Of a DNA stretch of 64,000 nt, positions 55,545 to 64,000 are shown one piece after another. Within the stretch, counting starts at the first letter, position 1. Every line of letters starts with the position of its first letter. The stretch covers positions 124,001-188,000 of the forward strand of contig JACTAT010000218.1 of the NCBI GenBank assembly GCA_014526335.1. Direction: 5' to 3'. This stretch comes from Chrysaora quinquecirrha (lineage: Eukaryota; Cnidaria; Scyphozoa; Semaeostomeae; Pelagiidae). The translations under genes and the position numbers were made by a program. Under the pieces are notes generated by a model. The model made no database searches. It was not told the origin of the DNA and worked only from the letters and a program-made list of their open reading frames with translations.

Positions 55545-56095
55545 TCCACTGTACTGGTTACCCCTCCACAGTACTGAACAGCCTCTACTGTACTGATGTT
55601 ATCCCTTCGCTATACTGAACAGCCTCCACTGTACTCAGTGTTATTCCCCCACATGCATTATGTTATCCCTCCACTGTACTGATGTTATCCCTCCACAGTA
55701 CTGAACAGCCTCCACTGTACTGATGTTATCCCCCCACACGCATCATGTTATCTCTCCACTGTACTGATGTTATCCCTCCGCTGTACTGAACAGCCTCCAC
55801 TGTACTCAATGTTATCCCCCCACACACATCATGTTATCCCTCCACTGTACTGATGTTATCCCTCCACAGTACTGAACAGCCTCCACTGTACTGATGTTAT
55901 CCCCCCACATGCATCATGTTATCCCTCCACTGTACTGATGTTACCCCTCCGCTGTACTGCACAACCTCCACTGTACTCAATGTTATCCCTCCGCTGTACT
56001 GAACAGCGTCCACTTTACTCAATGTTATCCCCCCACTGTACTGAACAACCTCCACTGTACTGCACAGCCTCCACTGTACTGCACAGACATTACCC
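55545..56095. repeat. Minisatellite (CTCCACTGTACTG units) at the gypsy 3' end
   Basis: About 550 bp of mixed units such as CTCCACTGTACTGATGTTAT, CTCCACAGTACTGAACAGC and CCCCCACAYGCATCATGTTAT in a higher-order order. On the minus strand it begins right after the stop of the gypsy pol tail (56090), where a polypurine tract and 3' LTR would be expected. Confidence 0.85.
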
Positions 56096-57850
56096 AGGGT
56101 GATAATTTGGAGAAATTTTGAAGATCGGCATAGGCAAAGCATAATATGGCGAGTAGACGTATTGTGTTTGAGGCTGTATGGGTGGAAAGCCCATAACTGA
56201 CACTGGTAGCACTTGTGTCTGATGTACGAAGTAGCCTGGTGCAACGTATTGAAGTCGATTAGGCTGTTGACGGTTTCTCGTAGGCCTAGATTCATCGTGG
56301 ACTTCCGTTTGATTTTCTGCTGGTAGATGGGTCTCCTCTAGCTGATGTGTTTCCTCTGGCAGATGATCATTGGTTGTTATAATAGCTTCATCTCGACTTT
56401 CTAGTTGACTTTCGGCGGGTAGTTCTAGCTCTGTTTCAAGCTCTGGATGATCCCTGGTGTCAAGTTCTGTCTCATCACTTTCCTCTCCCTCTCTATCAGA
56501 AATGGCGTCGTCCGAGTGGGAATCTCCAGGTATCAGGGTTTCGTGGTCATCGCGATCAGGTGTTGTAGCATATCGTGTGTTTCGTAAAATGACAATACTT
56601 CCATCTTCATCGGAATCATCTTTGTTGGAGGACAGATCCAGATTAATGTTCCTTTGTATCGTTGGAGGTTGATTGCATAATCGTCTGCTGCGTTTGTTCA
56701 TTCCAGGCTGGCTGGGAGTTTGGATCGGTAGGTAGCTACACGGATGTAATAAGTTACGATGTAATGTGCGAATTTTTCCGTTCACTGATTCTGGTCGTAC
56801 ATCATAAACGGGCGAGTCTTTGTGCTTCCTTTGGATGACTATATGAATTTTGTAGTCCCAATGGGCTCTGATTTTACCTGGACCTCCGCGTTCAGAAAGG
56901 TTGTGGACTAACACTCTTTCACCTAGGTTAAGATCTGAATAATGGATTTTCTTATCGAAATGTATTTTTGCTGTTTGTCCTGTGAGATAAGAACGTTTGC
57001 TTGTAATCTTATAAGCTTCTTCCATGGCCTTTTTCCATTTTGAAATATAATCACGATGGCTTCCAGTTGGTGCAGGTAATTTGATATTAAATGCAATGTC
57101 AATTGTGAGTCTAGGATGGCATTCAAATAGTAAGTAGAATGGTGAGTAGCTTGTGGACTCATTGCGAGTGCAGTTGTAAGCATGAATTACTTTGTTTAAG
57201 TGGTCTTGTTTTGTTTGAAATTTCCAGTAAGGTGCGTAGCATGGATAACAATGTCCTGTTAAATCTCTCCACCTGGCCGTTTTCTTGTGGGTGATAAGGC
57301 GTTATATGAGATTTCTGAATTTCGAAGAGTTGTTGCAACCATGAGAATAATTCATTCTCAAACTTTCCTCCTTTGTCATGATGTAGTTTCATAGGGGCAC
57401 CGAATCTTTGGATGAAGTCGTTGAATATCTTTTCCGTGACCGTTTTCCCACTTTTGTTCTTCGTTGGATATGCTTGAGCGAACCTCGTAAAGTGATCAAC
57501 CATGACTAGAATCTATTCGAAACCTCCTTTCCTTTTTTTCAAGGTGTAGGAAATTGATAGATACTAACTCCATTGGCTGTGTGGTGTTTATTGGCATTAA
57601 TGGTGCTTTCATTGGTATGGCAGGCTTCTTTTGCTTGATGCAACGACATTTGTTATTTATGTAGAACTCGACGTCTTTCTGCATACCAGGCCAATAGAAC
57701 CGTTGTTGAGCGAGGCCAAGAACTTTCTCAGTTCCCAGGTGTCCCATCTTTTCGTGTATCGTTGAGCATTTGATATATTGGGAGTACTCGAGCAGGGCCC
57801 ACTCTGCTCAACATCCAAAGCTAGTATGTCATGATTCGGAAGTACGGCAC
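56090..57850 (-). pseudogene. Gypsy integrase and C-terminal tail
   Basis: Integrates element cDNA. Read from 57850 down: zinc-binding HHCC domain (MGHLGTEKVLGLAQQRFYWP and then KCRC), catalytic core [20 protein letters not shown] (Asp), [17 protein letters not shown] (second Asp), [19 protein letters not shown] (Glu), then a C-terminal domain, ERVLVHNLSERGGPGKIRAH and PVYDVRPESV, and a long acidic tail with many Glu/Thr, ending YHPG at 56090. The three catalytic acids are present, but frame changes at about 57500, 57165 and 57030 and a stop near 57525 break it. Confidence 0.88.
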
Positions 57851-57935
57851 TCACCCCAGTCGAATGTCCAGCATGTACTTGATTTGCTGCAATGACAGTG
57901 GTGATGATTTCATCAAGTGATACACCTTCAGTACA

Positions 57936-59426
57936 TTACTGTATGTATTCCTCAATATTATAAGGCATCATGGATAACGTGTCAGCATCTGTGTTTAGTT
58001 TTCCTGAGCGATATTTTATCTCGAAATTGAAATCAGACAGTTCGCCAACCCACCTCAGTCCAGTTGCATTGAGTTTCGCTAAGGAAAACACGTACGTTAG
58101 GGGGTTGTTGTCGGTGTATACAAGAAATTTCTTTGAGTAATATAAGTAGTCTCTGAAGTGGTCAGAAATTGCCCATTTCAACGCCAGAAACTCTTGCTTT
58201 CCCAAGTGCAATTTATAGTTTTTTTCGGCATTCGTTAGAGTGTGGGATGCATATGCAATGACCCTCAGTTCATCATTTTGCTTTTGATAGAGCACAGCGC
58301 CAAGACCCGAATTTTAGGCATCTGTATGCAATACAAACGGACTGTTGAAATCCGGATATGCCATCAACGGTGGGCTTATCAGGTGCTCCATCAATTCTTC
58401 TAATATATCTTGGTGTATTCTGTTCCACTCAATTTTTGTGTTTGATGGTACTTGGGCCTGTCCGCTACTTCTGAAATTCTTCCTTTCATTTGTAGTGTCC
58501 CTCGTTGCTTTAGTTAGGTCATAAAGTTGCTGAGCACACTGAGCAAAATTCTTTATGTGTCTCCTATAATATCCAAATAAGCCCCATCGTCTTCTCACAT
58601 CTCCAACTGTTTCTAGCTGAGTGTCTTTAAGCTCTAGAACGGGTTTGATATTACTTGTGTCAAGCTTATATCCATCTCCTGTTATAATTCTGCCTAAGAA
58701 TTTCACCTGTTGTTTGAAGAATTCGCATTTCTTAGGTTTAAGTTTGACACCATTATTGTCCCAACTGCTAAGGACGGTCTTTAGGTTTTCCACATTATCT
58801 TCAAATGTCTTGCTGTATACAATGATATCGTCCAGGTAGGGAATACACATACTGTCTCTCAGACCCTCTAAACAGTGTTCCATTGACCTCTGAAAGGCAG
58901 CAGGGGCGTTGCTTAAGCCAAAAGGTATACGTAGCCATTCATAAAGGCCCCATGGAGTTATGAATGCAGTGAGAGGAATGCTATGGTAAGCTTTACCCTG
59001 ATTTAGAACTGTGAAATATTTATTACCTCCCAGACTGTCTAGAGCTTCTTGTATTCTTGGTAAGGGATGCCTGTCTGGGATTGTCTTATAGTTGAGTGCT
59101 CTATAGTCAACGCACAACCGGAGAGTCATATTTTTTTTTCTGACACAGACAATCGGTGAGCTGAACGGTGATGTAGACTTTCTGATAAATTGCTTGTGCA
59201 AGAGATCTTCTATGTGGCTTTTGACGTCCTCGTAAAGGTGTCTAGGTACAGACAAATAGTTTTTCTGTACGGGAACATTGTCTTTAAGGTTTATGTGCAT
59301 TCTCAGTGAGGGTATGGAGCCCACATCATCACTTTCTTTTGCGAATACATGTTGATATTCCTTGAGAAGATCTAACACTGTCTCATTCTGTTTGTCCCAG
59401 AGTCCATCAAATTTGATTCCTTCCAA
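57936..59426 (-). pseudogene. Gypsy reverse transcriptase and RNase H
   Basis: Copies element RNA into DNA. RT (59426-58314): [40 protein letters not shown], then [13 protein letters not shown] where the usual catalytic Asp of the LDQGKAYHQ motif is Asn, and the active-site [10 protein letters not shown] is intact. A TAA at 58314 separates RNase H (58295-57936): VLYQKQNDELRVIAYASHTL, YTDNNPLTYV and WVGELSDFNFEIKYRSGKLN. Loss of one RT acid and the stop make it inactive. Confidence 0.92.
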
Positions 59427-59629
59427 TTAGATTGGCATGCCGGGAAGCCGGTCAGCTCCTTGGGAAGTTACCCTGTCACATGTGGCATGCTCTTTCTTTG
59501 GTCATCATTAATAGCAAAACCAGAATTGTTCTCAATGTCGACTGGAGTAACTGATTTTACCAGATTAAGTTTTCCTAAACACTGTTTGACCTGGCAAAGT
59601 GATAAAATACAAACGTGTGTTAAAGACTG

Positions 59630-60277
59630 TTATGCCAACATGGAGAGATCTTCCTGGTTGCAAGAAGAGTAGAGTGTCTGTAAGGCTGAGGCCAGCTGGA
59701 ATATGTCCAGTCTCATCTGCTTCAAACAAGACAGGGGTAACTTTCTGAATTTGACCGATTCTGGTCTGTAGAGATAGACTTTTAGACTGTCCTGGCGGAA
59801 TAACTTGGTCTTTCTTGCTTGTTCTGATAGTGCAAAGATCTTCATCAGACTTTTCTGAAGTATGCTTGTTATTTCGCTGATATAAACATTGGCAACGCCT
59901 TGAAATAACTGTGAATTCAATGCCGAAAACCCTTGCTGTTTCGACAGTTCAGCAATGACATTATACCCGATGATTGGTGTGTCAAGTCTTTCTTTTGTCA
60001 CCAGAAATGGAACTAACAGTGTAGTATTGCTATTTTCCAGCTGGAATGGCAATCTCACCCAACCACAAAATGGAATATCTGTGCCATTTGCCGCAGTTAA
60101 ACAAAGATTACTGTTTAAGAGTGTCGCTAGTTCTTCAATCGACATCTCTGGGGAGAATCTCTTTAGATGGATTTCAGTTATGAGCGAGACTTGAGCTCCT
60201 GTATCCCATAGAATCTGAGCTTTATTTCCATTGAGCAAGCAGCTAATTAAACATTTCTCTCCAACAATGCTCACCAA
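59630..60277 (-). pseudogene. Gypsy aspartic protease region
   Basis: Cleaves the polyprotein. GNKAQILWDTGAQVSLI has the DTGA active-site motif, followed by a flap-like region and LDTPIIGYNVIAELSKQQGF. The frame closes at 59630 before reaching RT, with the linker lost through frameshifts. A separate frame at 60633-60307, with CNNC and CNGC pairs (SLYCNNCANTKQ, RVFRCNGCKLVS), sits between the gag zinc knuckle and the protease; its role is unknown. Confidence 0.85.
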
Positions 60278-60568
60278 TTTTGAATGATATTTCGGGTTTA
60301 TTGTACTTAAAAACTGATTTTATCAGCTTTCTGTTTGTTATTAACATGGTTCTTTATATTCAATACAAATTGTTCATCTTGTCTCATTAGTGTATCAGCA
60401 TACGAAACAAGCTTGCATCCATTGCAACGAAATACTCTTTGTCTGCTTATTCTTTGAAATAATTTTTGTTTTGTATTGGCACAGTTATTACAGTAAAGGG
60501 ACATTGGATGAGAATTTTCGATCATTTGTTGTCCCTTGCAAGCGACCAGCTTTCCTTTCCCGAACTTT

Positions 60569-61783
60569 CTACTTGATGACAATATCTGCACTTGTGTCCT
60601 TTTTCTCCGCACTTGAAGCAATGATTGCACCAACCAGTGCCTTTCTCAGAACACTCAGTGCCTTTCTCAGAACACTCAGTGCATGAAAATGAGAAAGGTG
60701 GAGGATGTGCGAGTGCTTGATTGTTGTACCAATGTCCTGGCTGCTGTTGTTGTGCTCTGTAGCGATCTGAATTTCTGTTTTGAAGTTGGACTGGTGAGTT
60801 GTAACGATTGTTATTGCCTTTTGCTGAGTGCTGTTCCTGCATGTCTGCTGTGGAGGAGCTCTGTCTTGTGTGTTTGCAGTGGGCTGATCACGTCTTGAAT
60901 AATTTGTCCACTGGTTTTGATAGTAATTTCCTCCAGCCCAAGAACTACCTTGATTCTGTTGTGGAGGTATGCTTGTTTGCCACAATTCACCCCCCTGTCT
61001 CATTTTCAGGGTTGCTAACTCCGCATGGAGTTCTTTGATTTCAGCAAATGCTCGGCCTAACTGGTTATTATCTGTTTTTGAGGCTTGTGTTTCACTCTGT
61101 GCTGCCCCCTGTGAATCGGAAACAGATGATACTTTGGCCTGGGTTCCAATTTTGAGTTTCCGCTGAGCTTGCATTGCGGATAACTCATTTACAAGTCGCA
61201 TGAGTTCTTCATCTGTCACATTCTTTGCTCTTAAGAGAGGACGAATATTTGCAAGAGTTGTTTCATCCCTCAAACCAGTTTCGAATGTTTTTAGGAAAGC
61301 GTTTTGGACTAATTGGTGACTATAGTCTTGTCCATTGCATTATTCTTTTCCTGCAAATAGGACCTTATTTCGTGCATCAAGTGCCCTCAAGAGATATTGC
61401 TGGGGTGTTTCTTTTGACCCTTGGCATGTTGTGACAACTTTCTGATATAAATAAGCGCATTTTGTTCTAGATAGAATACTCCCAGAATTTTCCGAGAGAA
61501 CGCTCAGACAAAGTCAGAATATAACTGCTCAGGCTGCTGTTAGGAGATATTGCCTTTATCACGGCTTCAACTACTTCACTTTCATCGTAGCCTTGTTTTA
61601 GACCTGCATCGATCTGATGAATGAGACTAACATAGGACAATTTGTCTTGTTGGCCAGGCTCACCTATTTGTAATCAATTTTGAAATCTTGGCGAAAAAGG
61701 GAGGCCTTATGCTCTGCTCCAAGTAAGCTGTGAGGTGCATGTTCATTGCGTAATTGTTCAAGTACCACATTATTACCCATCAT
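60569..61783 (-). pseudogene. Gypsy gag with zinc knuckle
   Basis: Structural protein. The start is probably ATG 61783 (MMGNNVVLEQLRNEHAPHSL). Several frame changes follow (about 61670, 61490, 61330). The well-kept part (61273-60569) reads LRDETTLANIRPLLRAKNVT, LMRLVNELSAMQAQRKLKIG, a Gln/Asn-rich linker and a CX2CX4HX4C knuckle (CFKCGEKGHKCRYC). A 21-bp direct repeat (60638-60680) doubles TECSEKG just before the knuckle. Confidence 0.85.
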
Positions 61784-62207
61784 TTTCGTGAAATAGATAC
61801 AAAACACGAAGAGGAAGCACACAAAAAGTCAGGCAAGCAAGTCAGTTTATAAACACAAATCGTTTCTTATTTAAATAACAGCAAACCAGACAGCTTTTGA
61901 ATGTGGTTGACCAAAGGTCATGAAGGTTAACGTTTTGAACAATAAGAACAATAGTCATCCATGAAAAACAAACAATAAGATCGAATATCCAGAATATAAA
62001 ATATCTTCTGCCTTCTAGAGCCTTCTGTTCTTCTTTTATGAATGAAATGAACAAAATTAACACTGAAATATGCTCAAAAATTGAGAGTCAAAAATAAACT
62101 TATCCTTCCAGCCAGTCAAAGCCAACAGGGAATCCGGCGAGAAAAACAATAACTGAGTTGCAACAAAATCCAATGATCTTCTCTTGTCCAAATTCTAAAC
62201 CCACACT
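61784..62207 (-). other. Gypsy 5' leader with candidate primer-binding site
   Basis: Non-coding leader between LTR and gag. On the minus strand TGGTGGCCAGTGTGGG, just inside the LTR end (about 62190-62206), is the candidate tRNA primer-binding site. Confidence 0.55.
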
Positions 62208-62461
62208 GGCCACCAATATTACACTCCTGGAGTTTGCTAAGTCGTAGGTTAGGATGTAGAATGAGGACGAGACAATGTAAACAACTTTGTTTGCATTCAC
62301 AAGACTTCAAGAACAAATCCTAAACTTAGAATAATTAACTACAAGCAATATAAGAACGTCCAAAAGTCCAATCTTCAAAATCCAACAACCAACAGATCGA
62401 CTTAACGCTTTGCTCACGTTTTCTTGTAAAAGGCCTGGGCCCCAAGGGTCTGGGCCCTACA
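62208..62461 (-). repeat. Gypsy 5' LTR (about 254 bp)
   Basis: Starts on the minus strand with TGTAGGGCCCAGACCC at 62461, exactly where the Polinton capsid frame breaks. Its inner end is inferred from the primer-binding site and does not show a clean CA. The first 40 codons of capsid ORF after the break are translated LTR. No second LTR was found at the other end. Confidence 0.65.
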
Positions 62462-63472
62462 TAGGCATCAAAGTAATCATCATAATCATAATTCAAACTT
62501 AGTGGTGGGATAACTTCTTGATTTTCAACAGTTACTTCAATAGCAGAAACTGAAGCATGTTCAAACTCAAACAGATTTTCTTCATCGGCTCCATTGAATG
62601 ATGAATTATCAACCAGCGCAAAAAACAGTCTGTTTGGAATCTTTCCGTTGAACACATTATCTTGAACCCAGCTAGTTGTTGCGGTATTGATCAAATAGCT
62701 TGTCATGTGAGGTTGACGGACTGGGTAAATTGCATTAGTTTTCATAAGCATTCTTTCAATTCCTTTCAATACATCATCTTAAATATGTATGTGACGAAGC
62801 ACCAGTTTCACTTCGGAAATGTACAGACCTGAGGTGTTTCCAGTTTTCCTTATCAAACAAAACAAAACACATCACTGTTTGGACTCAATCGCCATTGAAG
62901 ACGAACACCAGGCAGCAAGTATGTGCTTTGATTGCAAATGTTAACATGAGGTTTTGTCAACACTTTAACTTTTTCACTATCATCAAATGGTGCAGATCTC
63001 GCATTTAAACCCAGATTTTTTTATGATGATGTGGTTGTTGGAAAGCCAACATTTTCTTTACCAATCGTATCACAGACCCAGTTTGTCATTTCAAATAGTT
63101 TTTAGCTCTGGTTTCATCAAACATTAGAATTGTTTCCAAGTAAGATTGATAGGCATACAGTCCATTTGCTTCTCTGATGGGAGTGTCATTCAAAACCAAC
63201 TCTATCTGCTTACACATGGATTGACCAATATTATTTATTACTCCAGCGAATTCTGTGGTGGTTTTTCCAATATCACTTCCACCAACTCTTTGAATGGCCA
63301 GAGTCCAGACGAAATAAGAATGATTCAAGTCAATCATATGATCAGGCTGAGCAGGAATGTCAAACACAACAGTTTGTTTTAAGGCATTGAGAGCAGCAGT
63401 TTGCGGAAAATATTCAACATCTTTAAAATACTTGACATCGTTTTTAATTACTGGTGAGCAGAATAAATTCAA
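62462..63472 (-). pseudogene. Polinton/adintovirus-type major capsid protein, broken
   Basis: Double jelly-roll capsid protein of Polintons (Mavericks), which are virus-like transposons; related sequences are often labelled F54H12.2-like in invertebrate genomes. The N-terminal block (63472-63086) has NLFCSPVIKNDVKYF, VVFDIPAQPDHMIDLNHSYF and GLYAYQSYLETILMFDE. A middle part (about 63085-62775) is split over frames with two or more stops, with VGFPTTTSS and TYLLPGVRLQW. The third block (62769-62462) has YPVRQPHMTSYLI, GKIPNRLFFALVDNSSFNGA and PLSLNYDYDDYFDAY, where the LTR begins. The remaining C-terminus is missing. Confidence 0.82.
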
Positions 63473-63509
63473 ACTTTCACTAGGACATTCAGCATATTCG
63501 GCTTTATAC

Positions 63510-64000
63510 TCATTGTTGCAATTTCTTCTTCAACAGTTTCTTCAACAAAGTTTTTCTCAAATCAGGTTGCTTAGCTCTTCTTTTCTTCAACGACTGCTTA
63601 GGTATGAATATCCCTCTCATGGTGCTTTCTTTTATAGATCTTTTAGGATCAACTCTTGATTTCTTACCAGCAGACGATTTCTTACCAGCAGACAATTTCT
63701 TACCAGCAGTCGATTTCTTACCAGCAGATGATTTCTTGACAGATTTCTTCAATTTCTTCAGTAGCCTTCCTTTTAATTCCTCTTATAGAAGATTTGGCAG
63801 TATCTTTTGCAACTTCTCCAACATTCTCACCAGCTTATATCCGATCGACTGCCTTCTCTCCTTCTTCTTCTAAAACAGGTTTCAAAATTTTCTCGGCAGC
63901 TTTTACACCTTGCTTCTTTAAAGTTTGCATTGCAGCTTTAACAGCTCTTTTAAAAATAGATCACACTTTCCTAAAAATACTACCTACTCGTCTTGCTGGT
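63510..64000 (-). pseudogene. Polinton basic core/minor virion protein (pX-like)
   Basis: Upstream of the capsid gene on the same strand. Reading from 64000: RRVGSIFRKV, FKRAVKAAMQTLKKQGVKAA, EKILKPVLEEEGEKAVDRI, NVGEVAKDTAKSS, and in the next frame SSAGKKSTAGKKLSAGKK repeats and a basic end. Amphipathic, Lys-rich, GRRVG-like starts are typical of Polinton and adintovirus minor virion/core proteins placed near the capsid gene. Stops at about 63962 and 63835 and a frame change near 63750 break it. It continues past the window end. Confidence 0.55.

Noticed and set aside
55897..56295. Minus ORF rich in VQYSGGIT repeats
   Set aside because: Translated minisatellite overlapping the gypsy tail in another frame.
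60307..60633. Independent Cys-rich gene (CNNC...CNGC)
   Set aside because: It sits between gag knuckle and protease on the gypsy coding strand and is best explained as part of the element.

Overview
The window is eukaryotic and almost certainly from an invertebrate animal. Cnidarian is my best guess. The reasons are GT-AG introns, AT-rich spacers, tRNA-derived SINE and LINE sequence, and a mix of KDZ, PIF/Harbinger, ISL2EU, Merlin, hAT, Ty3/gypsy and Polinton elements together with expanded RecQ-like, HECT-like and FEN1/PIN-like gene families. I see no intact, clearly functional host gene. The window is a dense graveyard of nested transposable elements and broken members of repeated gene families. 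All family names come from reading motifs by eye; no search was run.

Layout. 1-740 (-): RecQ-type helicase fragment with a stop codon in its Walker A motif. 2.4-16.2 kb (+): a KDZ (Zisupton/Dileera-type) transposase gene cut into pieces by later insertions. These are two gypsy fragments (4.96-6.65 kb), a complete Harbinger element (6778-10642, TSD TAT) and a long-TIR element of unknown class (10747-15362, TSD GTTAGTT). The last of these carries its own nested hAT MITE (13632-14740, TSD TATACTGT). Removing the Harbinger and the long-TIR element, each with one TSD copy, rejoins the KDZ reading frame across both sites. 17.8-22.0 kb: an ISL2EU-type element with about 405-bp TIRs, encoding a SWIM-YqaJ nuclease (+) and a transposase (-). 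23.7-24.3 kb: TA-flanked MITE. 24.5-25.25 kb: LINE fragment with an internal inversion typical of twin priming. 26.9-32.4 kb (+): multi-exon gene of an uncharacterised family with N-terminal Cys/His motifs and a C-terminal FEN1/PIN-like pattern, broken by frameshifts and by a SINE in an exon. 33.7-34.3 kb (-): Merlin (ISXO2-like) transposase relic. 35.6-36.7 kb (-): retroelement ORF1-like sequence. 38.5-39.4 kb: minisatellites and a recombinase-like scrap. 39806-43009: long-TIR element with a 9-bp TSD carrying an unknown multi-exon gene. 43.47-46.4 kb (-): HECT-like ubiquitin ligase relic with a hAT inserted in its coding region (43788-44980). 46.8-48.5 kb: second Harbinger relic (transposase + MADF-BESS). 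48.98-49.57 kb: 162-bp tandem repeats. 50.5-51.2 kb (-) and 51.9-53.8 kb (+): two LINE relics. 54.4-55.2 kb (+): C2H2 zinc-finger gene. 55.5-56.1 kb: minisatellite. 56.1-62.46 kb (-): Ty3/gypsy element inserted in the major capsid gene of a Polinton (62.46-64.0 kb, -), which runs off the window end.

Nothing here works as a gene neighbourhood in the bacterial sense. The logic is insertion order: older relics (KDZ, HECT, FEN1/PIN-like gene, Polinton capsid) were used as targets by younger elements, and target-site duplications preserve the order.
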